In this document: positions 25,611 to 33,287 of the stretch, in pieces | How positions within the stretch are numbered: the first letter of the stretch is position 1 | Layout: each line of letters starts with the position of its first letter | Assembly: GCF_001425045.1 (NCBI RefSeq) | Contig: NZ_LMDJ01000035.1 | Location: forward strand, 186,001-250,000 | Direction of reading: 5' to 3' | From: Massilia sp. Root351 | Lineage (GTDB): Bacteria; Pseudomonadota; Gammaproteobacteria; Burkholderiales; Burkholderiaceae_D | Length of the DNA stretch: 64,000 nucleotides | The notes under the pieces: model-generated | Databases searched by the model: none | Seen by the model: only the letters and a program-made list of their open reading frames with translations | Told to the model about the DNA's origin: nothing | Made by a program: the position numbers and the translations under genes

Positions 25611-26897
25611 ATGCAACGACGCAATTTCATGCGCACGCTGGCGGCCGGCACGGCTGGTTCGGCGATGAGCGGACTGATCACCGCCAGCGGTACGCTGGCC
25701 GCAGGCAGCGCGGCCGCCGCCACGGCAGCGGCCGCGGGCGGCGACCGCGCCTACCTGCTCGGCCTGCTGCAAAAAATGTCCGACCCGGTGCTGTCGGCTA
25801 TGTCGCAGGGCCAGCTGCACAAAAAATTCGCGCTCGAGCTGAGCCCCACCTGGGACGGCCGCGACTCCAAGGTGGCTTACCTGGAGTGCTTCGGCCGCCT
25901 GATCGCCGGCGTGGCGCCGTGGCTGGCCCTGCCCGCCGACGGTACGCAGGAAGGCCGCTACCGCCAGCGCATGCAGCAAATGGCGCTGCAAAGCTACGTC
26001 CACTCGGTGGACCCGGCCAGCCCGGACTGCCTGCTGTGGAAAGGCCCCGGCCAGACGCTGGTCGATTCGGCCTACTACACCAACGCCCTGATGCGCGCGC
26101 CCAAGACCTTGTGGGAACCGCTCGACAGCACCACCAAGCAGCGCATCATCGCCGCCATCAAGGGCCTGCGCCGCATCGAGCCGCCCTACATCAACTGGAT
26201 GCTGTTCGCCGCCATGAACGAAGCGTGGCTGATGTCCATCGGCGAGGAATACGACCCGATGCGCATGAACGTGGCCATCCGCAAGATCAACGAGTGGTAC
26301 GTGGGCGACGGCTGGATCAAGGATGGCGAAGCGTTCCACTTCGACTACTACAATTCCTACGTGATGTACCCGATGCTGGTGGAAATCCTGGACGTGCTGG
26401 CCAAGTTCAAGGGCCCGTTCTGGAACGGCAAGCCGGAGGAACTGCAGGCGCAGGCCGTCAAGCGCATGCAGCGCTACAGCGAGCACCTGGAGCGCTTCAT
26501 CGCCACCGACGGCAGCTACCCGCCCATCGGCCGCTCGCTGACCTACCGCACCGCCGCCTTCCAGCCGCTGGCCCTGCTGGCCTGGCGCAAGCAATTGCCG
26601 CCCTCGCTGCCGGAAGGCCAGGTGCGCGCCGCGCTGCACGCGGTGCACAAGGCGGTGTGGACCGCGCCAAGCAACTTCACCAAGGACGGCTACCTGACCA
26701 TCGGCTTCGTCGGCCACCAGCCCGAGCTGGGCGACTGGTATTCCAACAACGGCAGCATGTACATCGCTTCCGCCACCTTGCTGCCGCTGGGCCTGCCCGA
26801 AAGCGACAGCTACTGGACCGCGCCGGCGCTGGACTGGACGCAGAAAAAAGCCTTCTCCGGGCGCAAGTTCCCCAAGGATTATCACGTCAGCTATTGA
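25611..26897 (+). CDS. DUF2264 family protein (GH154-like), Tat-type signal
   Basis: This 428-residue protein begins MQRRNFMRTLAAGTAGSAM, a clear twin-arginine signal. The body has DUF2264 features: LSPTWDGRDSKVAYLECFGR, NWMLFAAMNEAWLMSIGEEY, and DGEAFHFDYYNSYVMYPML, where acidic residues in an (alpha/alpha)-barrel-like helical protein are candidates for catalysis. As I recall, some DUF2264 proteins have been placed in GH154 as exo-beta-glucuronidases acting on arabinogalactan; assignment here is inference. ATG 25611 follows AGGAGA. It is the last gene of the enzyme operon and ends 18 bp before an opposing gene. Confidence 0.78.
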   Translation: MQRRNFMRTLAAGTAGSAMSGLITASGTLAAGSAAAATAAAAGGDRAYLLGLLQKMSDPVLSAMSQGQLHKKFALELSPTWDGRDSKVAYLECFGRLIAGVAPWLALPADGTQEGRYRQRMQQMALQSYVHSVDPASPDCLLWKGPGQTLVDSAYYTNALMRAPKTLWEPLDSTTKQRIIAAIKGLRRIEPPYINWMLFAAMNEAWLMSIGEEYDPMRMNVAIRKINEWYVGDGWIKDGEAFHFDYYNSYVMYPMLVEILDVLAKFKGPFWNGKPEELQAQAVKRMQRYSEHLERFIATDGSYPPIGRSLTYRTAAFQPLALLAWRKQLPPSLPEGQVRAALHAVHKAVWTAPSNFTKDGYLTIGFVGHQPELGDWYSNNGSMYIASATLLPLGLPESDSYWTAPALDWTQKKAFSGRKFPKDYHVSY

Positions 26898-26915
26898 AGG
26901 CGCGCCTGTTACTGC

Positions 26916-27974
26916 CTAGTACTGCTCCTTGTTGATGACGAAGTACATGCGGAAGGCGGTGTCCAGCACGGTCTTGGCGGTGCCGGCCGCTTCGTCCGCA
27001 GGCATGCGCAGCTGGCGCGCATAATGCTGCGCCAGCGCGCGCTCGGCCGGCGCGTACTGGGCCCGGATGGCGGCGGCGTGCTTCTTGTTCTTCTTGCCCT
27101 GCTGCGACCAGGCCAGCAGGTTTTCGTCCACTTCTTCGCGCGTGTTGTAGGGGGTGTCCGCCACCCAGGGACGCAGGGCGGCGTTGGCCCAGGCCTGCTG
27201 CACGGCGGCGCGCACACGGGCGGTAGGCTGCCAGAAGCTTTCGCCCTTGCCGCTGCCCAGGGTCCGGTCCAGCAGCGCCGCCAGTTTCCGCACCGGCGGC
27301 GGCAACAGCTGCACCGCGTGCTTCACTTGCGGACGGAACTGGATTTCGCACGCCAGTTTCGGCGTGCCCCCGGCCGGCACGAACACCTTCCAGTTGCCCG
27401 AGAAGCCGCCCGGTTCGGCGATGTACATCATCCACAGCGCGCTGTCGCCCTTTTTCCTGAACACGAACGGCGCGCGCCAGCCGTCGCTGAACGGCTTGCC
27501 CAGCCTGGCATTGCGTTCTTCCAGGCCCGTGCCCAGGTAATCCTTGGCGGTCAGGTACTGGTCCACCACACGCACCCTGTGCATGTCGCCCTGCCAGCCG
27601 AGCGGCACTTCCTCCACCACCAGCCGCTTGCCGTTGACGGCGTCGGTCTGCCAGTAGATGCTGCGCGGCTTATATTCGGGGAGGGGCACTTGCGTGAAAA
27701 CGTCGGTGTCAAACTCCAGCACGTCGCCGTGGGCGAGGCTGGTGCTCTTGGGGCCGAGCACCAGGTCGCTGGGAAAATCGTCCGGGATGGCGTACGGGTG
27801 GGTCCACGGCACGACGCTGGCCGACTTGTGGCTCAGCGTGGCCAGCCACAAGGCAGCCTGGCACTCGGCCACCTGTTTTCCATTCGTCAGCCGGGGCCAG
27901 TCCTGCGCCTGGGCCGGGGCCGCAGCCATACACAAGGCCAGTCCGACCGCACAATACAGTTTATCCAGATTCAT
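26916..27974 (-). CDS. Hypothetical secreted protein
   Basis: I do not recognise this 352-residue protein. Residues 1-23 form a Sec signal peptide (LYCAVGLALCMAAAPAQAQ, cleavage after AQA). The mature part has aromatic-rich beta-like stretches such as PRSIYWQTDAVNGKRLVVEE and FRKKGDSALWMMYIAEPGG, then a helical, charged C-terminal half with GKKNKKHAAAIRAQYAPAERA. ATG 27974 places the start directly at the signal peptide. It is convergent with the DUF2264 gene and may share a promoter region with nothing else. Its place between a glycan operon and a sugar permease hints at, but does not prove, a role in the same pathway. Confidence 0.65.
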   Translation of the reverse strand: MNLDKLYCAVGLALCMAAAPAQAQDWPRLTNGKQVAECQAALWLATLSHKSASVVPWTHPYAIPDDFPSDLVLGPKSTSLAHGDVLEFDTDVFTQVPLPEYKPRSIYWQTDAVNGKRLVVEEVPLGWQGDMHRVRVVDQYLTAKDYLGTGLEERNARLGKPFSDGWRAPFVFRKKGDSALWMMYIAEPGGFSGNWKVFVPAGGTPKLACEIQFRPQVKHAVQLLPPPVRKLAALLDRTLGSGKGESFWQPTARVRAAVQQAWANAALRPWVADTPYNTREEVDENLLAWSQQGKKNKKHAAAIRAQYAPAERALAQHYARQLRMPADEAAGTAKTVLDTAFRMYFVINKEQY

Positions 27975-28038
27975 GGCATTCCATTTGAGTCGATCGCGCG
28001 GCAACCGGCCGCGCGATTAACTATTTTACAATGGAATT

Positions 28039-29343
28039 TTAGGTAGCTGCGTCCGGGAAAGCATTAGTCGTGCGCGCGCCCCACAGTGCGTAGAACAGCA
28101 CGTACAGTTCGCACGCGGCGGTCAGCAGGAAGGACATCTGCAGGCCGTAGATGTCGGCCAGCCAGCCCTGCACCACCACCAGCGCGCCGCCGGCAATGGC
28201 CATGATCAGCAGGCCGGCGCCTTCCTCGGTCAGCGGACCCAGGCCCTTGATGCCGAGCGTGAAAATGGTGGGGAACATGATGGAATGGAACAGGCCGACG
28301 GAGATCAGCGCCCACATGGCGGCCGGGCCGCTGCTGAAGGTGGCCACCAGCATGACGATGCAGGCGCCCACGCTGGCCGCCGCCAGCACGTGCTCGGCGG
28401 CGATCGAGCGCATTAGCACGCTGCCCACGAAGCGGCCCACCATCATGCCGCCCCACAGCAGGAACAGGTAGTGCGAGGCGCGCTCGTGGTTGACGTTGCC
28501 GATGTCCGGCTGCGACACGAAATTGATGAACAGGTTGGCCACGCCGATTTCGGCAATCAGGTAGATGAAGATGGCCGGGATGCCGAACACCAGGTTGCGG
28601 TGGCGCCACAGCGAATGCGAAGCACGCTCGGCTTTCGACACGCGGCTGTTGGCGGCGCCCATCTCCGGCAGCGGGAAGCGCGCGATGATGACCGCCAGCA
28701 CGATCAGCACGCCGGCCACGATCAGGTAAGGCAGCTGCACCGCCTGCGCGTCGGCCAGGCGCTCGGCCTGGGTCAGCACATGGCCGGCGTCCGCCGTGCC
28801 GGAATTGGAGCGGCCCAGGATCAGGTAGCCGCCGAACAGCGGCGCGAACATGGTGCCCAGCGAATTGAAGGCCTGCACCAGGTTCAGGCGCGCGGACGCG
28901 GTCTGCGGCGTGCCGACCACGGCCACGTAGGGGTTGGCGGCCACCTGCAGCAAGGTGATGCCGCAGGCGATGACGAACAGCGCCACCAGGGTGACGATGT
29001 AGGACGGCAGGCGCGCGGCCGGAATCATCAGCAGCGCGCCCAGCGCCATGATGGACAAGCCCACCACCAGCGATTTCTTGTAGCCGATGCGCTCGATCAG
29101 GCGCGCCGAAGGGATAGACGCGACGAAGTAGGCGATGAACCAGACCGATTCGATCAGCGTGGTCTGCGTGTAGTTCAATTCGAACACGCTGCGCAGATGG
29201 GGCAGCAGCGTATTGTTGATGACGGTGATGAAACCCCAGGTGAAGAACAGGCTGGCCAGCAGCGACATGGCCGACTTGTAACTGGCCGTTGCGGGCGCTT
29301 GCCCTTTGGAAGAATTACTGACAGAAACAATAGGCGCAGCCAC
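28039..29343 (-). CDS. FucP/GluP-type sugar MFS transporter
   Basis: This 434-residue inner-membrane symporter has the FHS subfamily hallmarks. The first helix reads LFFTWGFITVINNTLLPHLR, and later stretches are GITLLQVAANPYVAVVG and RLNLVQAFNSLGTMFAPLFGG. FucP, GluP and their relatives carry L-fucose, glucose, galactose or N-acetylglucosamine with H+ or Na+. It has its own promoter region with a perfect palindrome at 29430-29445. By proximity it may take up galactose freed by the GH35 locus, but no operator is shared with that locus. Confidence 0.9.
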   Translation of the reverse strand: MAAPIVSVSNSSKGQAPATASYKSAMSLLASLFFTWGFITVINNTLLPHLRSVFELNYTQTTLIESVWFIAYFVASIPSARLIERIGYKKSLVVGLSIMALGALLMIPAARLPSYIVTLVALFVIACGITLLQVAANPYVAVVGTPQTASARLNLVQAFNSLGTMFAPLFGGYLILGRSNSGTADAGHVLTQAERLADAQAVQLPYLIVAGVLIVLAVIIARFPLPEMGAANSRVSKAERASHSLWRHRNLVFGIPAIFIYLIAEIGVANLFINFVSQPDIGNVNHERASHYLFLLWGGMMVGRFVGSVLMRSIAAEHVLAAASVGACIVMLVATFSSGPAAMWALISVGLFHSIMFPTIFTLGIKGLGPLTEEGAGLLIMAIAGGALVVVQGWLADIYGLQMSFLLTAACELYVLFYALWGARTTNAFPDAAT

Positions 29344-29429
29344 GGAACGTCCCCTGAAAATCTTATTTTGGAGCCTTCCATGCTAGAGCTTTACGCGATC
29401 CAATACCAATAACTAAATTGCAGGAATCT

Positions 29430-29445
29430 ATACCGATTTCGGTAT
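29430..29445. promoter_or_regulatory. Perfect palindrome between sugar permease and hypothetical gene
   Basis: ATACCGA-TT-TCGGTAT has 7-bp arms and a 2-bp spacer. It lies 86 bp upstream of the permease start and 69 bp upstream of the divergent gene. It is probably an operator for an unlinked regulator and differs from the LacI-type sites at 17594 and 17713. Confidence 0.55.
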
Positions 29446-29514
29446 CACGCCTACCGTGCGCGCATTATCTATTTTGCAATTATAGAATGATGCTTTTCTT
29501 CAATGGAGATCGCG

Positions 29515-30195
29515 ATGAGGCACTTGATCAGGCGCACAGCCGGCGCCGCAACCTGCCTGCTGGCGGTACACGCCGCCGCCCAGGCCGACGATGCGCTGTG
29601 GGCACGCTCCCAGGCGCTGCTGGTGAAAAACAAGGGCCTGATCGCGCAGAACATCGCGACCAAGGTGGACACGGGCGGCGAGCCGGCCATCGGCGAGGGT
29701 AGATATGAAACCGTGCTGCAGCGCTTCGACATCACCGGCCGGCCGGTGCGCGCCGCGAAAGACGAGGCGACCGACAACAGCAGCGACTACAAGGCATCGA
29801 AACTGGACATGGCGCTGGCCAACCACTTCGCCAACAACCCGGAACACCTGTTCGAGAACGCGTCCGACGTCACGCGCCTGGCGGACCAGCAAGTGGACGG
29901 CCAGACTCTCGCCGTGTTCGACGTGCGCGCCCAGCATGTGCTGAAGCGCACCCTGCCCGTCAGCATGCGGGTCTGGGTCAAACCGGACAGCGGCGCGCCG
30001 GTGAAGGCGGACGGCATGCTGGAGGTGCCGGCGCCGTTCGGTCCGCGCGCACCATTCAAGGTCCGCTATACGTCCGATGCGTCGGGGAAGGCCCTGCCGG
30101 CGCAGGTCTGGCTGGAGTACGACTACGTGATCATGGGCAAACGCAACCACATCAAGTTCGATCAGACCCTAAGCAACTGGAAACAGCGGCCCTGA
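29515..30195 (+). CDS. Hypothetical exported protein
   Basis: This is a 226-residue protein of unknown function. Residues 1-25 (RHLIRRTAGAATCLLAV followed by HAAAQA) read as a signal peptide. The mature protein is mixed, with VKADGMLEVPAPFGPRAPF and QVWLEYDYVIMGKRNHI suggesting beta structure. ATG 29515 is preferred over ATG 29503 because GGAGA lies seven bases upstream of it and inside the longer version. It is divergent from the sugar permease and convergent with the TPR gene, so it is transcribed alone. Confidence 0.65.
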   Translation: MRHLIRRTAGAATCLLAVHAAAQADDALWARSQALLVKNKGLIAQNIATKVDTGGEPAIGEGRYETVLQRFDITGRPVRAAKDEATDNSSDYKASKLDMALANHFANNPEHLFENASDVTRLADQQVDGQTLAVFDVRAQHVLKRTLPVSMRVWVKPDSGAPVKADGMLEVPAPFGPRAPFKVRYTSDASGKALPAQVWLEYDYVIMGKRNHIKFDQTLSNWKQRP

Positions 30196-30200
30196 GCCGC

Positions 30201-32426
30201 TCAGTTTTCCCCGTCCGGCAGCGCGGCAGCCCCGGCCAGCCTGGCCAGATCAGCGGCCACCGCATCCATCACGGGCTCCCATGCGCCGCGCTGCGGCTGG
30301 CGGTACAGGACCGCGCTCGGATACCACGGACTGGCGGCGCCCTGCTCCAGCCAGCGCCATTCGAACGGCGTCTGCAGCAATATCCAGACCGGTTTGCCCA
30401 GCGCTCCCGCCAGATGGGCCACGCTGGTATCGACCGTGACCACCACGTCCATCAGTTGGCACAGGGCGGCGGTGTCGCTGAAGTCCTGCAGCAGGCCGGC
30501 CAGCTGCCGTACCGGCGCCGTATCCAGCAGCGCCTGCTCGGCAGGCTTGACGTCCTTCTGCAGGCTGATGAATTCGCACGGCGCCGCGAACAGCCGGGCG
30601 AACACCGCCAGCGGCACGCTGCGGTTGAGGTCGTTCGGGTTGGCCGGGTGGCCGCTCCACACCACGCCGACGCGCGGCCGGGCCTTCGGGCCGAGCAGCG
30701 CCTGCCATTGCGCCACCCTGGCCGGATCGCTTGCCAGGTAGGGCGTTGCCGCCGGAACCGTGTCGAGCCGGGTGCCGAACGCCAGCGGCAAGCTCATCAG
30801 CGGGATGTGATAGTCGAACGGCGGCAGCGCCTCGCCCTTGACGACGACGCGGCTGACGCCCGCCAGGGTGCCCAGCAAGGCGGCCAGCGGCCGCTTCGCT
30901 TCCAGGATGACGGTGGCGCCGCGCCCGGCCACCAGCGCCGCGTAGCGGCAGAATTGCAGGGCGTCGCCCAGCCCCTGTTCGGCATGCAGCAGGATGGTCT
31001 TGCCCGCCAGCGCTTCGCTGCCGGTCCAGGCCGGCTGAGGGAAGTCGCGCTTGCCCTTGTACACGCCCAGCGTTTCAGCCTTCCAGCGCCACTCGTAGCC
31101 GCGCCAGCCTTGTTCATAGTCGCCGCGCCGCAAATGGACCAGCGCGCGGTTCCAGTGCGCCAGCGCGCACTGCGGATCGAGCGCGATGGCGCGTTCATAG
31201 TGCTGCATCGCCAGGCCGGCCTGGCCCACCTGGTCCAGCAGGCTGCCCAGGTTGGTGTAGGCGCCCGGATGGTGCGGCGCCAGCTGCACCGCTGTCTGGT
31301 AGCATTGCTGCGCCTCCGCGTAGCGCAGGCTGGCACGCAGGATGGCGCCACGGGTTACATGGTAGTCGGCACTCTCCGGCGCCAGCGCCAGCGCGCGGTC
31401 GATGCTCTCCAGCGCCTGCTCGCGCCGGGCCGCCGCGTTGAGCATGCGCGCATGCAGCTGCCACAGGCCGGCGTCGGACTGGTCCAGTTCCAGCGCGGCG
31501 GCGAACAGGCGCGCCGCCGATTCCGGCCGGCCCTGCTGCTGTAACTGCGCGCCCAGCTGGCGATAGGCGGCCACGCGTTCACGCCGCAGCGCTGCCGCGC
31601 CCGCACTGTCGTGCTGCGCTTCCTCGTTGCGGTTCAGTCCGCGCAGCGCTTGCGCGCGCAGGCTGTAGGCTTGCGCCAGGCCGGGATCCAAGCCGACCGC
31701 CCGGCTGCTGCACTGCAGCGCCTGCTCGAAATCCAGGCGGGACAGGCACAGGCGTGCCAGGTTGCACAGCGCGTCCACGTAGTCCGGCGCCAGCTCCAGC
31801 GCACGCCGGCAGCATGCTTCGGCCTCGGCCACCTGCCCCATCGCCAGCAGGATGGCGGCGCCGCTGTTGTAAGCCTCGGGATTGCCGGGATTGACGGCCA
31901 ACGCCTGCTCCACGCTGTGCAGCGCGGGCTCCAGCTGCTGCAGTTGCCTGAGCACGCCTGCGCGGTTGGTCCAGGCCTGGTCGTCGGCCGGATTGAGCGC
32001 CAGCGCCTGGTCGTAGCTGTACAGTGCTTCCTCGTTGCGCTGCAGGGCCTGCAAGGCCACGCCACGGTTGTAACAGGTATCGGCGTCGCCGCCGGTCAGT
32101 TCGAGCGCGCGGCCGTAGCTGCGCAGCGCGTCTTCCAGGTGCTGCATCTCGCGCAGCGCGTTGCCCAGGTTGCTGTGCGCGCCGGCGTGGCCCGGATCGA
32201 CGGCCAGCGCAGAGCGGATAAAACCGGCGGCGAGTTCGTAATTTCCGGTCTGGAACGCCACGATACCCACGTGGTGCAGCGCCTCGAAGTGCCGGGGCGC
32301 CAGTTTGAGCACTTGCTCATAGGTCTGCATGGCTTGGGCGAACTCACCCTGGCTGTGAAACTGCAGGCCTTGCGCGAACAGGGACTCGGCTTGCAGGGTG
32401 ATGGATGGGTGACTCGGTGTGGCCAT
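30201..32426 (-). CDS. TPR protein with C-terminal glycosyltransferase-like domain
   Basis: This 741-residue protein has about eleven tetratricopeptide repeats over residues 1-430, recognisable by units such as AHSNLGNALREMQHLEDALR and HLGAYTNLG-like helices (APHHPGAYTNLGSLLDQVG). From about residue 450 the protein becomes a GT-B-like domain: LLHAEQGLGDALQFCRYAAL, RVGVVWSGHPANPNDLNRS and VVTVDTSVAHLAGALGKPVW. These resemble the heptosyltransferase (GT9) fold and the TPR-GT41-like proteins common in Burkholderiales. It may glycosylate proteins or act as a glycan scaffold; substrate is unknown. It has no signal peptide and is therefore cytoplasmic. Confidence 0.85.
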   Translation of the reverse strand: MATPSHPSITLQAESLFAQGLQFHSQGEFAQAMQTYEQVLKLAPRHFEALHHVGIVAFQTGNYELAAGFIRSALAVDPGHAGAHSNLGNALREMQHLEDALRSYGRALELTGGDADTCYNRGVALQALQRNEEALYSYDQALALNPADDQAWTNRAGVLRQLQQLEPALHSVEQALAVNPGNPEAYNSGAAILLAMGQVAEAEACCRRALELAPDYVDALCNLARLCLSRLDFEQALQCSSRAVGLDPGLAQAYSLRAQALRGLNRNEEAQHDSAGAAALRRERVAAYRQLGAQLQQQGRPESAARLFAAALELDQSDAGLWQLHARMLNAAARREQALESIDRALALAPESADYHVTRGAILRASLRYAEAQQCYQTAVQLAPHHPGAYTNLGSLLDQVGQAGLAMQHYERAIALDPQCALAHWNRALVHLRRGDYEQGWRGYEWRWKAETLGVYKGKRDFPQPAWTGSEALAGKTILLHAEQGLGDALQFCRYAALVAGRGATVILEAKRPLAALLGTLAGVSRVVVKGEALPPFDYHIPLMSLPLAFGTRLDTVPAATPYLASDPARVAQWQALLGPKARPRVGVVWSGHPANPNDLNRSVPLAVFARLFAAPCEFISLQKDVKPAEQALLDTAPVRQLAGLLQDFSDTAALCQLMDVVVTVDTSVAHLAGALGKPVWILLQTPFEWRWLEQGAASPWYPSAVLYRQPQRGAWEPVMDAVAADLARLAGAAALPDGEN

Positions 32427-32567
32427 TGTCCTTGGGAGCTATGTTTGCCGTGGCCAGTTAGCATACCATTGCCTGCCCGCCTCGTGCAGCATCGGATGGA
32501 TGCTGGAGTCCGCGCGCTGACACCCTTGCCGAGCAAGGGCGCGCGCCGTTACCGGCCCGGAGGGAGT

Positions 32568-33161
32568 TCAGCCTTTGTTGGAAACGACTGCGTTCAGAAT
32601 CAGTGCCAGCGCCTTGAGATGCTCTTTGGCCGGGCGCGCGCCGCCCATCGCATGCGTGAGGATCACACCGGACAAATACGCGTCGATGGCCGTTGCCGCG
32701 CCATGCAAATCGATGTCCGGACAGGTGGCTCCCTGCTTGCGCAAGTTCTTCAAGCCTTCGTAGAACTGGTTGTAGCGATCCTTTGCCGCATTCTCCAGCT
32801 TCGCCTTGAGGCCCGCGCTGGTGGAACTGGCCAGTATCAATTCGAGCTCGATACGACTCGCCATCCGAAACTCGGCTGAAGTCAGCATTCCCACGTGCCG
32901 CTCCAGCACCGCCACCAGCGCCTCGGCGCTGTCGAACTGCAGCCGCACCAGCCCTGCCGCGCTGAACTGATCGACCACCGCCCCGAGAATCTCGTCCTTG
33001 CTTTCGAAATGCACATACAAAGCGCCCCGGCTGATCGCCGCCGCTTCGCAGATGTCGCTCAATGTCGTGTTCAGCACCCCCACGCGTGACAGGCAGGCAA
33101 TCGTCGCCTCGACGATTTCGGCGCGCTTTTGCAGCATGTATTCAGGAGGGCGGCGTGGCAT
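32568..33161 (-). CDS. TetR/AcrR family regulator
   Basis: This 197-residue repressor has the HTH GVLNTTLSDICEAAAISRGALYVHF split at residues 28-52, with SRGALYVHFESKDEIL as recognition helix and capping region. It is divergent from a TonB receptor gene. Two matching AGACC-N4-GGTCT palindromes lie in the 126-bp gap, so it probably represses both itself and the receptor-carboxypeptidase pair. The inducer is unknown. Efflux-pump repressors share this HTH type, but no pump is next to it. Confidence 0.9.
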   Translation of the reverse strand: MPRRPPEYMLQKRAEIVEATIACLSRVGVLNTTLSDICEAAAISRGALYVHFESKDEILGAVVDQFSAAGLVRLQFDSAEALVAVLERHVGMLTSAEFRMASRIELELILASSTSAGLKAKLENAAKDRYNQFYEGLKNLRKQGATCPDIDLHGAATAIDAYLSGVILTHAMGGARPAKEHLKALALILNAVVSNKG

Positions 33162-33225
33162 GCGCGCATCTTGTCACACCAGCATGCAGCCGTCAACGCG
33201 GCTCCATTTCTTGACTCCCAAAAAA

Positions 33226-33239
33226 AGACCTGTTAGTCT
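33226..33239. promoter_or_regulatory. Putative TetR operator 1 (TonB receptor promoter)
   Basis: AGACCTGTTAGTCT has 5-bp arms with one mismatch, flanked by an A run and a T run that extend the symmetry to 10 bp on each side. It lies 65 bp upstream of the tetR start. The second site at 33250-33263 is 24 bp away centre to centre. Confidence 0.6.
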
Positions 33240-33249
33240 TTTTTAAAAC

Positions 33250-33263
33250 AGACCACCCGGTCT
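33250..33263. promoter_or_regulatory. Putative TetR operator 2 (TonB receptor promoter)
   Basis: AGACCACCCGGTCT is a perfect inverted repeat with 5-bp arms and a 4-bp spacer. It lies 25 bp before the receptor start codon, between the likely promoter and the ribosome binding site. A bound repressor there would block transcription. Confidence 0.65.
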
Positions 33264-33287
33264 TTTTATAAAAACCAGGAGACCAGC

